Source: Bacteroidetes bacterium UBA6221
GTDB lineage: Bacteria; Bacteroidota; Bacteroidia; Chitinophagales; Chitinophagaceae
Assembly: GCA_002421685.1 (NCBI GenBank)
Contig: DISB01000015.1
Span: 1 to 64,000 of the forward strand
DNA length: 64,000 bases
Reading direction: 5' to 3'
The translations under genes and the position numbers were made by a program. Under the pieces are notes generated by a model. The model ran no database searches, had not been told where the DNA came from, and was given only the letters and a program-made list of their open reading frames with translations. Below are positions 16,031 through 24,437 of the stretch, one piece after another. Positions within the stretch are counted from its first letter, which is position 1. Each line of letters opens with the position of its first letter.

Positions 16031-16765
16031 CTACTCGATGGTAAAAACATCACCACCGTTCTCACTCAGCTTTTTCATCAGCAGGGCATTACCCATACTA
16101 TATACGCCGTCTGTAGCCAGATTGTAGGTATGGGGATTAGCAAACCATTCATTAATGTCCATATTCATTTTGAGGTTGAGAGTCTTTCCACCTGTCACTG
16201 TAAAGCTTTTTTTCGCACCGGCCCTCACCATGAAGCCGTTATTACCTATGTGCATGGCGTAGCCAAGTGTCCCGCTGGTATCCTCCCAGTGGCCCTCCAG
16301 TTTCAGGAAATGGTATCCCCCGCCCATCATATCCGGCCAACCCATGTTCACATTTTCTATGGTAGCGGGTAGCGAATTGGATATGTTCTGCGCTTCGTCA
16401 AGGCCAATGTGGAAAGAAACCGAATCGTAAGTAGAAGCCGGCAGCCCGGTAAAGCCAAATTGCATATTTTTTTGGGCATCGACATAGATGATAGTATCTG
16501 ACGAATATTTCACCTGGCCACCGGAATAAAATCTGAACCTGCTGAGATAGTAATGCACCTTGGTGACGCTGAACTTATTGCCGGCAGCATTGGTGTACAT
16601 AATCGAATCAAACAGCAATTGTTTTCCGCCTACATTATATACAACGCTAACAGTAACATCTCCGTTGGTGGGTCCTGGTATTATATTTTCTTTTTCTTTG
16701 CGGCATGATGTAATAGCAAAAGCAGCCAGTGCCAGCAAAACAATCTTGTTCTTCATATTTATCAT
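16031..16765 (-). CDS. MbnP-like copper-binding lipoprotein
   Basis: This 244-residue exported protein resembles MbnP. The signal ends in the lipobox ITSC (Cys at about residue 21), so the protein should be a lipoprotein. Family blocks are SVTKVHYYLSRFRFYSGG, TYDSVSFHIGLDE and the tryptophan-containing NMGWPDMMGGGYHFLKLEG. In methanotrophs, MbnH oxidises a Trp of MbnP to kynurenine to form a copper site; whether this protein does so is inference. It follows the MbnH-like gene by 22 bp on the same strand. It may hold copper for nearby cuproenzymes such as NosZ. Confidence 0.85.
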   Translation of the reverse strand: MINMKNKIVLLALAAFAITSCRKEKENIIPGPTNGDVTVSVVYNVGGKQLLFDSIMYTNAAGNKFSVTKVHYYLSRFRFYSGGQVKYSSDTIIYVDAQKNMQFGFTGLPASTYDSVSFHIGLDEAQNISNSLPATIENVNMGWPDMMGGGYHFLKLEGHWEDTSGTLGYAMHIGNNGFMVRAGAKKSFTVTGGKTLNLKMNMDINEWFANPHTYNLATDGVYSMGNALLMKKLSENGGDVFTIE

Positions 16766-16787
16766 TTATTTTAGAAAGCTATTCGTA

Positions 16788-17837
16788 TCAATAAGTGGGC
16801 TTGCTGAAACTGGTATCAGTAATATATGTTTGATCTGTAAGTGTATTAAGAAATGCAACCAACTGTTGTTTTTCTACTATTGTCAGCCTGAGGCCATTCT
16901 CCTTGCCTTCCTTGGTCATTATCGGGTCCACGTTACTTACCCGTTTTACACTATGGTCGTAAAAGTCTATTACTTCCTCCAGGGTCTTAAAGCGCCCGTC
17001 GTGCATAAAATTTTTGCGAAGCGCTACATTGCGAAGATTGGGTGTCCTGAACCTCCCGAGATCTTTCGGGTCGCCAGTCACGTTGAAATAGCCCTTATCC
17101 ATTTCCTTTGTATAGATACTATCCAGTCCTGTATTATGCATTTCACCATCGGTGGTTATCATAGCCGTGTGACAGTGAAAACAGTCTCCTTTCTCAGAAA
17201 AAAATATCCTCATGCCCATTTCCTCGTTGTAAGTGAGTTGCTCTTTGCCGCTCATATACCTGTCGTACTTCGTATCCTTTGATATCATGCTCCGAGTAAA
17301 CTGCGCGAGCGCGTAGGCTATATCATGGTGTGTGATATAGTCGACCCCATAGTATTTCTTGAATAAGTCCCTGTACTTTTCGCTTGCATTCATCTTCTCC
17401 AGGTCTGTTGCGAAGAACTCTTTTGTTTCAAAGAGCATTACATCTTCCAGCGTGCCCGTTTTTGAGCCATCCCACATGAACTTTCCGTGCCAGGCCAGGT
17501 TGACATGCGGCAGTACAGGCATGTCATTCACCATATTAGGTACAGTAAAGCCATAGGACTGAAAATGGCAACTGGCGCATGCGCGCCCGTCGTTGGAGAG
17601 TATATTATCATAATACAACATGCGGCCCAGTTCTATTCTTTCAACATAAGGCTTGTTGTCTTCGGGTATGTGCATTTGAGGAAAGTGTGCGGGCGCCACT
17701 ATATTATATGGAGTTAATTTATAACCCGGGTCAGGTGGCGGTGTTGACGGAGCAGGTTCTTTTTTGCAGGAAATAGCCGTCATTATCAACCCGACTATGC
17801 CTACGGAACAGAGTATAATTTTTCGGTGAATTCGCAT
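16788..17837 (-). CDS. MbnH-like di-heme cytochrome c peroxidase-family protein
   Basis: The 349-residue protein has a lipobox-like signal (Cys at about residue 24) and two c-type heme motifs, CASCH near residue 90 and CFHCH near residue 222. The blocks GRMLYYDNILSNDGRACASCHFQ and FRTPNLRNVALRKNFMHDGRF place it in the bacterial cytochrome c peroxidase/MauG superfamily. Because the MbnP-like gene is next, it is best read as MbnH, which oxidises its MbnP partner. An ATGAC-N4-GTCAT palindrome lies 52 bp upstream, with a weak -7 match (CAACTTTA) at the spacing seen before norC. Confidence 0.88.
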   Translation of the reverse strand: MRIHRKIILCSVGIVGLIMTAISCKKEPAPSTPPPDPGYKLTPYNIVAPAHFPQMHIPEDNKPYVERIELGRMLYYDNILSNDGRACASCHFQSYGFTVPNMVNDMPVLPHVNLAWHGKFMWDGSKTGTLEDVMLFETKEFFATDLEKMNASEKYRDLFKKYYGVDYITHHDIAYALAQFTRSMISKDTKYDRYMSGKEQLTYNEEMGMRIFFSEKGDCFHCHTAMITTDGEMHNTGLDSIYTKEMDKGYFNVTGDPKDLGRFRTPNLRNVALRKNFMHDGRFKTLEEVIDFYDHSVKRVSNVDPIMTKEGKENGLRLTIVEKQQLVAFLNTLTDQTYITDTSFSKPTY

Positions 17838-17888
17838 ATCGTTTGCTTGTTATGTATGTAAAGTTGTCAGAAAAAGCCTAATCTTACT

Positions 17889-17902
17889 ATGACGAATGTC
17901 AT
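17889..17902. promoter_or_regulatory. Crp/Fnr-type palindrome (site 1)
   Basis: ATGAC-gaat-GTCAT is a perfect inverted repeat in the divergent region between mbnH and the CxxCxC protein gene. Its centre is 36.5 bp from CAACTTTA on the mbnH strand (6 of 8 matches to the -7 element). This is the same spacing as at norC, so regulation of the mbnH side is more likely than of the other gene. Confidence 0.6.
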
Positions 17903-17947
17903 CTTCCATGTTGATAAAAGGCATTTTAATCGCTTATTAAGAGTTCC

Positions 17948-17955
17948 TAAGTTTG
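17948..17955 (+). promoter_or_regulatory. -7 element very close to a start codon
   Basis: TAAGTTTG matches the Bacteroidota -7 consensus exactly and ends four bases before the ATG at 17960, so the transcript may be leaderless. Confidence 0.5.
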
Positions 17956-17959
17956 CGTC

Positions 17960-18874
17960 ATGAAAAAGCTGTTATTGCTATCAACATTAGTTGCCTATAT
18001 GAATAATGCCGGTGCCTGTGGCGTATGCGCCTGCTCGGCAAGCAATCAATACCTGGGTATCCTGCCCAACTCAAAAAGTAGCTTCGTGGGTATCCAGTAC
18101 CAGCTTAGAGAATTTAAAAGTTCGCACGACGCCATAGAAGGGATGCAGCCGGAAACTTCGCGAGACTTTTATCATACAGCCCAACTTTGGGGACGATATA
18201 ACCCTTTCGGGAACTTGCAACTGTTCGCCTTTGTGCCCTATGTGTACAATGAACGCTATGAAGACGCAGGCTACTCACGTACAACAGGTTTGGGAGATGT
18301 AACGGTATTGGCCAACTACAGAATATTGGGCGCAAATTGCACCGGTAAAGAATGGCAGCATCACCTGCTGGCAGGCGGAGGAATAAAATTACCCACCGGT
18401 AAATATGACCGGCCAGCTATAACATATAACGAGGGACTGCCAAATATTCAACCGGGAACTGCATCCTACGATTTTATTGTGAACACAAACTATACGCTAC
18501 AACATAATAATACAGGCGTTAACGCTGATGTATCATATGTAATTACAACACCTAACAGGGATGAATACAAATTTGGCAACAGGCTAAGCGCCGGGCTCCT
18601 TGCCTTTCACAACATCAGTGCCAGTCAACTGAAGCTGATACCGCAGGCCGGCGCCAGGTTTGAGTATGCTGAAACAGATTACAGCAATTATTACTATTCT
18701 ATAAAAAATACATACAGCGGCGGCAACCAGTTATTCGCTTCCGTGGGGTTGCAGGCTTTCCGGAACAATATTGGGGCACAGGCTATGTTCCACATCCCCC
18801 TTGCCCAGCACTATGTAGGCGATATGGTCACCGGCAAATACAAGACTGAATTAGGCATATACTTCTTATTTTAA
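17960..18874 (+). CDS. exported outer-membrane-type protein with an N-terminal CxxCxC motif
   Basis: The 304-residue protein has a signal peptide followed at once by ACGVCACS, three cysteines that could bind a metal at the mature N terminus. The rest (for example AQLWGRYNPFGNLQLFAFVPYVYN and LLAGGGIKLPTGKYD) resembles transporter-type outer-membrane barrels of Bacteroidota. I recall such proteins beside MbnP/MbnH pairs, which suggests a role in copper or heme-protein handling at the outer membrane. No substrate is shown. The next gene follows after 15 bp. Confidence 0.75.
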   Translation: MKKLLLLSTLVAYMNNAGACGVCACSASNQYLGILPNSKSSFVGIQYQLREFKSSHDAIEGMQPETSRDFYHTAQLWGRYNPFGNLQLFAFVPYVYNERYEDAGYSRTTGLGDVTVLANYRILGANCTGKEWQHHLLAGGGIKLPTGKYDRPAITYNEGLPNIQPGTASYDFIVNTNYTLQHNNTGVNADVSYVITTPNRDEYKFGNRLSAGLLAFHNISASQLKLIPQAGARFEYAETDYSNYYYSIKNTYSGGNQLFASVGLQAFRNNIGAQAMFHIPLAQHYVGDMVTGKYKTELGIYFLF

Positions 18875-18889
18875 AAATAAATCAGGCAG

Positions 18890-19294
18890 ATGAATCGTTC
18901 AATTATTATCGTGACGCACGGACTCGTTGTAAGTACGCTGTTGTTTTCGTGCAAAAAGGCAGAGAACCCCGCCGCGTATGTACCGGCAGAAACAGTCAGT
19001 ATAGCCATCAATTCCCCTTACGAAAACCAGGCCTTCAGTAAAGGTGATACCGTGTCCATAAGAGCGGTAATGACCTGCGAGACCGAAATGCATGGTTGCA
19101 AAGTGTACATAGTCAGGAATAATACAGATACCCTGTTAGCTGATGCAAAACACATGCATGGTAAGGTAATGACCATAGACGAAAAATGGATAAATGAGCT
19201 GGGTACGCCAGCCGACCTGCAACTCATTGTATCAGCCACGGTAGACCACGATGGGAATACCGCGGAAAAGAAACTGGCGTTCAAGGCCAGGTAA
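18890..19294 (+). CDS. predicted lipoprotein with an Ig-like fold
   Basis: This 134-residue product has a signal ending TLLFSC (Cys at about residue 20) and a beta-rich mature domain (VSIAINSPYENQAFSKGDTVSIRAVMTC) of the kind seen in DUF4625-like lipoproteins. Histidines and methionines (MHGCKV, AKHMHGKVM) could bind copper, in line with its position after the CxxCxC gene in the MbnP/MbnH locus; this is inference. The pair is probably one operon. Confidence 0.72.
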   Translation: MNRSIIIVTHGLVVSTLLFSCKKAENPAAYVPAETVSIAINSPYENQAFSKGDTVSIRAVMTCETEMHGCKVYIVRNNTDTLLADAKHMHGKVMTIDEKWINELGTPADLQLIVSATVDHDGNTAEKKLAFKAR

Positions 19295-19300
19295 GCCGCA

Positions 19301-19666
19301 CTACCCTTCCTCGTAAATGACTCCCGAGGTAGGTGTCTCGTGCAGTTCAATCTTTTTAAGCCCCGGCACCAGGGGCTTTATTTTTCCCCATAGCCACTTG
19401 GCCAGTAGCTCGCAGGTAGGATTATCCAATCCCTCTACATGATTAAGAAACTTATGGTCTACCTGCTCAACTATAGTTTTCACAGAGTTTTTTATTACTG
19501 AAAAGTCAGCCACCCAACCTGTATTGTTGTCTATCGGCCCGCTTATAAATACCTTCAGGCGATATGTATGCCCATGAATATTCCGGCATTTATGACCTTC
19601 GGGAACGTTGGGTAAAAAGTGTGCTGCATCAAAAGTCAATTCTTTAAAAATGGTTACTGTCTGCAT
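19301..19666 (-). CDS. queD: 6-carboxytetrahydropterin synthase
   Basis: This enzyme makes 6-carboxy-5,6,7,8-tetrahydropterin in queuosine (7-deazaguanine) biosynthesis. The 121-residue size is typical. Zinc-binding histidines are in FDAAHFL and NIHGHTY, the catalytic Cys is in KCRNIHG, and the acid/base residues are in DHKFLN and LHETPTSG. The stop codon lies 6 bp from the opposite-strand lipoprotein gene, so the two genes converge tightly. Confidence 0.96.
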   Translation of the reverse strand: MQTVTIFKELTFDAAHFLPNVPEGHKCRNIHGHTYRLKVFISGPIDNNTGWVADFSVIKNSVKTIVEQVDHKFLNHVEGLDNPTCELLAKWLWGKIKPLVPGLKKIELHETPTSGVIYEEG

Positions 19667-19671
19667 ATTAT

Positions 19672-20103
19672 TTATTCCTTATTCAACTCTTCTTTCTCCC
19701 AGGTGCATTTCCGCCTTATTCCTTTGGTTGTTTTGGTGAATTTTATAGAGTCAAAAACTATGGCGCATAGCTGCCCGCGTACCACCAGCGCCAGGGGGTA
19801 TCGCTTATAATAAGCCTTTTCTGCAGCATCCATTACCTCGTCGCTTATAGCGGCCTTGCCATAAAATTGAATGCCGGTATTATCCAGCCCGCTTTTTGAA
19901 GACTGGTATATAGTGCCCGCTACGGGTATTTCGTCCTGCATCATTGTGCTATGCAGCGATGTGCCCGACGATTTAAAAACTATACCTTCTATGCCGGGGA
20001 TATACGCATACAGGCAGTTAAAACAATGGGGCAGCCCTTCCTTTACGCAGCAAACTGTCGCTATCTTACTTTCTTTAATAAATTCCGCTATTTCTTCCTG
20101 CAT
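19672..20103 (-). CDS. pyridoxamine 5'-phosphate oxidase-fold protein
   Basis: A 143-residue split-barrel protein of the FMN-binding PNPOx-like superfamily (YhbP-like). Features are the N-terminal SKIATVCCVKEGLPHCFNCLYAY strand pair, the GIVFKSSGTSLHSTMM block and the VAGTIYQSS strand. It could be a flavin-dependent oxidoreductase or a heme/flavin-binding protein. It ends 5 bp before queD starts on the same strand, so both are likely in one operon. Confidence 0.75.
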   Translation of the reverse strand: MQEEIAEFIKESKIATVCCVKEGLPHCFNCLYAYIPGIEGIVFKSSGTSLHSTMMQDEIPVAGTIYQSSKSGLDNTGIQFYGKAAISDEVMDAAEKAYYKRYPLALVVRGQLCAIVFDSIKFTKTTKGIRRKCTWEKEELNKE

Positions 20104-20121
20104 CTTCGTTAATCATTATCA

Positions 20122-20598
20122 CTACAGCGCCTTTTTACGTTCTCTTCTGTGCAAAGCGTTTTTGTAATTTGTTTTTTCTTCAGCACTCTCCGGCCTGAGT
20201 TTAGGCACAGGGGCCGGGTTAGCGTTATCGTCCAAAGCCACAAAAATGAAGTATGCTTCACTCACTGCGAATACTTCTCCGCTGATTACTTTCCTGGACC
20301 AGGCGCGCACATGCACCTCCATTGATTTCTCAAATGCACGGGTAACTTTGGCGTTAATAGATATAATATCGCCCACTTTCGCGGGATTTTTGAACTCCAC
20401 CTTATCTATGGAAGCAGTCACGGCTATCCTGCCCGCATGTGTTTGCGCGCAAATTGCCGATGCAGTGTCCATCCACTGCACCAGGCGACCGCCCTGCAAC
20501 ATCCCCATAGGGTTCGCATCGTTCGGATAAACAACTTCTGTCATTATCGTTTCTGATGCTGCAGGTGACTTTTCGGATGGCCGGTTGTTGTTAAACAT
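20122..20598 (-). CDS. acyl-CoA thioesterase (hotdog fold)
   Basis: The 158-residue product matches YciA/BFIT-type hotdog thioesterases: MTEVVYPNDANPMGMLQGGRLVQWMD with the usual N/D-Q-G active-site region, then RIAVTASIDKVEFKNPAKVGDIISINAKV. It should cleave acyl-CoA esters in the cytoplasm; the chain-length preference cannot be told. It lies 18 bp upstream of the PNPOx-like gene on the same strand. It runs divergently from the nitronate-monooxygenase-like gene that follows. Confidence 0.9.
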   Translation of the reverse strand: MFNNNRPSEKSPAASETIMTEVVYPNDANPMGMLQGGRLVQWMDTASAICAQTHAGRIAVTASIDKVEFKNPAKVGDIISINAKVTRAFEKSMEVHVRAWSRKVISGEVFAVSEAYFIFVALDDNANPAPVPKLRPESAEEKTNYKNALHRRERKKAL

Positions 20599-20648
20599 AT
20601 TATTTCCAATGAAGGCTGTAAAATTGCTCCGAATATTTCTTCCGTATT

Positions 20649-20731
20649 ATGACAAGCGTCATGTTTTTTGAAACAAAAAGCCGAAACATGACATTAATCA
20701 TCTATGCAGCAGCTAAATAATGGCATCTTTG
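20649..20731 (+). promoter_or_regulatory. two Crp/Fnr-type palindromes and promoter (sites 2 and 3)
   Basis: ATGAC-aagc-GTCAT (20649-20662) and ATGAC-atta-ATCAT (20688-20701) precede a CATCTTTG element (20724-20731, 7 of 8 matches). The second palindrome is centred 36.5 bp from the last base of the -7 element, i.e. about -42 from the expected start of transcription, as for a class II activator. Confidence 0.65.
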
Positions 20732-20770
20732 CTGCTTCTGCCCTGTCAATTAACAGGTTTCAAAATATTT

Positions 20771-22552
20771 ATGTCTGAATTACATAGTTTTCATATCCCG
20801 GTACTTGGCCTGGGATACTCAATAGATACACCGGTAAAAGTTGCACGTTTTGGTATATCATCCGTCATATCAATTATGGACGATGAGCTACTGGAAAAAA
20901 TGAGACAATATTACTGCCAGGAAACAGGAAGGCCATACATGTCTATCACACCGGGCGATGATGACCACAGGGCAAAACGAACCACTGCATATCTTGACCT
21001 GGTGAACGATATTGTGGCCACACAAACTGCCAAAATAAAGAACCTCCCTTTTGAAGATGATAGCAACGAACTGAATAAGTATTTTGAGTTGCTACCCGAC
21101 AACTCGGCAGTAAAGAAAAAATATTCGGTGATGAAAGCAATGCCTGCCGGCCCGCTTAAAAGCAGCATGGAAGAGGAATTGCGAAACTCTGTTGTAGCCG
21201 GTGACATAGATGTGAACATCATGGTCAAGATTGATAAGCTCAACAAAGATAAATCAGGGCAGCTATTGCCTCCCGAGTACTCGGATGCATCAGCTTCATT
21301 GAGGGGCTTTGCTAAAAGTAAACTTCGCTCGTCAGTAGTACTTTCAGCGGGTTACAATCCGCGCCTGTACGCTTATATAGAAAACTATCCTGCTTTCTTC
21401 CCGGACGAGAAAGGGAATCTTGACAAAAAAATAATTCTGAAAGTAAGCGATTACCGCTCTGCACTGGTGCAGGGTAAAATACTGGCCAAGAAAGGCATAT
21501 GGGTCTCTGAGTTCAGGATAGAGTCGGGACTGAACTGCGGGGGGCACGCCTTTGCTACGGAAGGTTTACTACTCGGGCCGATACTTGAGGACTTTAAGAA
21601 CAACCGAAACGCCCTGGCAGCAGAACTGCATGAAATGTGCATGGAAGCACATAAACGCAAAGGCATACCCACTTTCGCCGGCCAGCAGCAACTGAAGATA
21701 GCCGTACAGGGCGGTATAGGTACGGCTGATGAACAGAACTTCCTGCTTGAATACTATGATATAGACCGTACAGGCTGGGGAAGCCCCTTTTTGCTGGTGC
21801 CCGAAGCTACCAACGTAGATGATACCACATTGCAGCAACTGGCAACGGCAGAAAAGGAAGACTACTATCTCAGCCACGCCTCCCCATTGGGCGTTCCGTT
21901 CAATAACTTCAGGAAAAGCAGTGCGGAACAACAGAGAAAGGCCCGTGCAGAAAAAGGCAGACCGGGCAGCCCCTGTTATAAAAAATTCCTGGTATCGAAC
22001 ACGGAGTTTACAGACGAGCCTATTTGTACAGCATCGCGCAAGTACCAGCACCTTAAGCTCAAACAGCTTGAGGAAATGGACCTGCCAGAGGAAGTGTTTA
22101 ATGCCGAGTATAATAAAATAATAGAAAAGGACTGCCTGTGCGAAGGGTTGGCTGCGCCTCCTTTATTGAAAGACAATATTCCGCTTTCGCATAACTTGTC
22201 GGCAGTGACTATCTGTCCAGGGCCAAACCTTGCCTATTTTTCAGGAATCTTTTCGTTGGCTGATATGACCGGGCATATATATGGCAGGAAGAACCTTCTT
22301 AACGCGCTGCCGCGCCCGCATATGTTCATCAATGAATTGTACCTGTATATCGACTATCTTAAAAATGCAGCGGCTGAACTGAACCTGAATGCGCGGCGCG
22401 AAAAATACCTGGAAAGTTTTAAAACCAACCTTATGGAGGGTATTGAATATTATAAAAACCTGGCGCAACAGTTTAAGCAGTCTCTGCAAGAAGAATTGGG
22501 TTATGCCGAAAAAAAATTACAAACAGTTCGTATCCCCGTTGCAGTAAGCTAA
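20771..22552 (+). CDS. nitronate-monooxygenase-like flavoprotein of unknown function (593 aa)
   Basis: I do not recognise a named family. The middle has features of a flavin-binding TIM barrel related to nitronate monooxygenase: VLGLGYSIDTPVKVARFGISSVIS near the start, GLNCGGHAFATEG in the centre, and VQGGIGTADEQNFLLEYY. The C-terminal third has several cysteines (GSPCYKK, EPICTASRK, KDCLCEGL, VTICPGPN), which could hold a metal or Fe-S centre. The start at 20771 (MSELHSF) is preferred because an upstream ATG at 20720 precedes the predicted transcription start. It carries two Crp/Fnr-type sites and lies before norCB, so a role in NO or nitro-compound metabolism is likely but unproven. Confidence 0.75.
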   Translation: MSELHSFHIPVLGLGYSIDTPVKVARFGISSVISIMDDELLEKMRQYYCQETGRPYMSITPGDDDHRAKRTTAYLDLVNDIVATQTAKIKNLPFEDDSNELNKYFELLPDNSAVKKKYSVMKAMPAGPLKSSMEEELRNSVVAGDIDVNIMVKIDKLNKDKSGQLLPPEYSDASASLRGFAKSKLRSSVVLSAGYNPRLYAYIENYPAFFPDEKGNLDKKIILKVSDYRSALVQGKILAKKGIWVSEFRIESGLNCGGHAFATEGLLLGPILEDFKNNRNALAAELHEMCMEAHKRKGIPTFAGQQQLKIAVQGGIGTADEQNFLLEYYDIDRTGWGSPFLLVPEATNVDDTTLQQLATAEKEDYYLSHASPLGVPFNNFRKSSAEQQRKARAEKGRPGSPCYKKFLVSNTEFTDEPICTASRKYQHLKLKQLEEMDLPEEVFNAEYNKIIEKDCLCEGLAAPPLLKDNIPLSHNLSAVTICPGPNLAYFSGIFSLADMTGHIYGRKNLLNALPRPHMFINELYLYIDYLKNAAAELNLNARREKYLESFKTNLMEGIEYYKNLAQQFKQSLQEELGYAEKKLQTVRIPVAVS

Positions 22553-22577
22553 CCACTGCGGTATGTCACAGCTAAAC

Positions 22578-22621
22578 ATGATGATTGTCATCTTTTGGGG
22601 GTAGGGCCATTTCTATTTTTG
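22578..22621 (+). promoter_or_regulatory. Crp/Fnr-type palindrome and norC promoter (site 4)
   Basis: ATGAT-gatt-GTCAT (22578-22591) lies before an exact -7 element TATTTTTG (22614-22621). The distance from palindrome centre to the last base of the -7 element is 36.5 bp. This is a class II activator geometry and leaves a leader of about 20 nt before norC. Confidence 0.7.
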
Positions 22622-22645
22622 TACCGATAAAAAAATACTACCTGA

Positions 22646-23050
22646 ATGTTGAGACTGGTATGGGGGACACTGTTTATCGCTTTTTGCCTGTATACAGGTT
22701 GGGTCTACCTGTACTGTGACGAAAAGACTGAAATAGTGCAAAACGATCCATCGGTGGCCAAAGGCTGGGAACTGTGGCAACAAAAGAATTGCCAGAGTTG
22801 CCATCAATTGTATGGGCTGGGCGGCTATATGGGCCCTGACCTGACCAATATTGCCCGCGATAGCAGCAAAGGGAAACAATACATGCACGGATTTATTAAG
22901 TATGGAACAGGTAGGATGCCCGCTTTTGGCATGACAGACGAGGAAGTGGAACATATCATAGACTTCCTGGCCTGGGTGGATAAAAGTGGTTTATCACAAG
23001 TGCCTGCCGAGGCCGTGCATTGGTCGGGTACCTATATGATTGAAAATTAG
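22646..23050 (+). CDS. norC: nitric oxide reductase cytochrome c subunit
   Basis: This 134-residue protein is the small membrane-bound subunit of cytochrome c-dependent nitric oxide reductase; it takes electrons from periplasmic donors and passes them to NorB. One N-terminal membrane anchor (residues 4-22) is followed by a single heme c site, CQSCH at residues 49-53. A methionine in GRMPAFGM is the likely axial ligand, and YMGPDLTNIA is a family block. norB starts 2 bp downstream. The Crp/Fnr-type site upstream suggests anaerobic/NO-dependent activation. Confidence 0.92.
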   Translation: MLRLVWGTLFIAFCLYTGWVYLYCDEKTEIVQNDPSVAKGWELWQQKNCQSCHQLYGLGGYMGPDLTNIARDSSKGKQYMHGFIKYGTGRMPAFGMTDEEVEHIIDFLAWVDKSGLSQVPAEAVHWSGTYMIEN

Positions 23051-23052
23051 AC

Positions 23053-24387
23053 ATGCCTTTAGCAATACGTATTTATACCAGGTTCGTTTTCTTATTGCTC
23101 ATCACCACGCTGGTGTTTGGCATGCTTTCTTCATGGTCGTACCTCTATCCGGAAATCTTCAACCGGTACCTGCCGTTTTACCAACTGCGCCCGGTGCATA
23201 CTTCTGCGGCTTTATTCTTCATCATTAGCGCCGCCACATTATGTATCATACTGTTCAACAGGGATACCCTGGGACGAAATGCGACGTCGGGGCGCTGGGA
23301 ACAATTGTTTATTTTTACCTGGATAGCCACCATACTGGTCATATTCGGTTATTACGGTCTCAAAAAATTTGGCGGCCGGGAATATTGGGAATTCCCCGGC
23401 TGGCTGGCGTTTCCGTTACTATCCAGTTGGACATTCCTGATGATCGGGTATTATAAAGGCTGGCTAAAATGCGCCGACAAAAAGCCGTTGTATATCTGGA
23501 TGTGGTCGACAGGGATACTGTTCTTCTTCCTGACATTTATAGAACAAAACCTCTGGCAAATACCCTGGTTCAGGCAGTCTTTCCTGCGCGAACTAACCGT
23601 ACAGTGGAAAGCGAACGGTTCGATGGTAGGTGCCTGGAACCAGATGGTATATGGCTCCTCACTATTCCTGATGGTGATGATAAGCGGGGATAAAAGCATT
23701 GCCCGCAACAAAAAGGCCTTCTTTTTTTACTTCCTGGGCCTTACCAACCTTATGTTCAACTGGGGGCATCACATTTATAACCTGCCCGCGCACGGCTGGA
23801 TCAGGCATATATCTTACGTCATCAGCATGACCGAGTGGCTGATATTTATAAGTATTATCCAGGGTTTTAAAAACAAACTTACAGAAGCACGCAAACTGCG
23901 GCATATGTTGCCTTACAAATTTTTGCTGGCTGCCGAATTCTGGGTATTTGCGAACCTGACGCTGGCTTTGTTCATGTCCATCCCTGCAGTTAACCGTTAC
24001 ACGCATGGCACACATATAACGGTAGCCCATGCTATGGGTACCACTATAGGTATCAATACCATGATATTGTTAGGTGTGCTCGGTTATGCATTGGATATTG
24101 ACAATAAGATAGGAGCTGGTAGAAAACTGTTTATACGGTCATACAGACTGGCGCAAGGAAGCTTCATTATCTTTTGGCTATCCCTGGTGCTGGCAGGTAT
24201 ACTAAAAGGGTATCGGAGTGTCACATTGAACATTACGTCCTTCCAAGAAATGATGGAGCCTGTTAACAAAGTACTGGTAGCCTTTTCTGTGGCTGGTATT
24301 GGTGTCGCTACCGGGTTGATAATAATCGTTATAATGTACTGGCAGGCAGCAGGCAAAAGTCAAAGTTTTGTAAAAGTTGATAAATAA
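23053..24387 (+). CDS. norB: nitric oxide reductase catalytic subunit (cNor)
   Basis: NorB reduces two NO to N2O at a heme b3/non-heme iron centre in the membrane. The 444-residue length and about 12 membrane segments fit. Key histidine blocks are VHTSAALFFI (low-spin heme side), NWGHHIYNLP (metal-site histidines) and THITVAHAMGTTIG. No quinol-oxidising N-terminal extension is present and norC is directly upstream, so it is the cytochrome c type. Other nor accessory genes (norQ/norD) are not in the window. The stop codon overlaps the operator of the next transcription unit. Confidence 0.93.
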   Translation: MPLAIRIYTRFVFLLLITTLVFGMLSSWSYLYPEIFNRYLPFYQLRPVHTSAALFFIISAATLCIILFNRDTLGRNATSGRWEQLFIFTWIATILVIFGYYGLKKFGGREYWEFPGWLAFPLLSSWTFLMIGYYKGWLKCADKKPLYIWMWSTGILFFFLTFIEQNLWQIPWFRQSFLRELTVQWKANGSMVGAWNQMVYGSSLFLMVMISGDKSIARNKKAFFFYFLGLTNLMFNWGHHIYNLPAHGWIRHISYVISMTEWLIFISIIQGFKNKLTEARKLRHMLPYKFLLAAEFWVFANLTLALFMSIPAVNRYTHGTHITVAHAMGTTIGINTMILLGVLGYALDIDNKIGAGRKLFIRSYRLAQGSFIIFWLSLVLAGILKGYRSVTLNITSFQEMMEPVNKVLVAFSVAGIGVATGLIIIVIMYWQAAGKSQSFVKVDK

Positions 24388-24429
24388 AAGATGTTTTTGT
24401 CTTTTATTAAGAAATATGCGATAAATTTG
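24383..24429 (+). promoter_or_regulatory. Rrf2-type operator overlapping a promoter
   Basis: AATAAAAGA-tgtttttg-TCTTTTATT (24383-24408) is a perfect 9-bp inverted repeat. TTG inside the spacer (24397-24399) and TAAATTTG (24422-24429) can serve as -33 and -7 elements, so a repressor bound here would block the promoter. The same arrangement recurs at 25389. The likely ligand is the Rrf2 protein encoded at 24935. Confidence 0.65.
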
Positions 24430-24437
24430 TAAAAAGA

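Noticed and set aside
16560..17282. 240-codon plus-strand frame
   Set aside because: Antisense to the MbnP and MbnH genes, both of which have strong motifs; it also spans their junction.
17889..17955. Class II activation of the CxxCxC gene at 17960 by the palindrome at 17889
   Set aside because: The -7 element at 17948 is about 60 bp from the palindrome centre, unlike the 36.5 bp seen elsewhere; the opposite strand fits better.
20720..20770. Earlier start for the 593-residue protein
   Set aside because: The ATG at 20720 lies upstream of the transcription start predicted from the -7 element at 20724-20731, and it adds residues unlike the rest.
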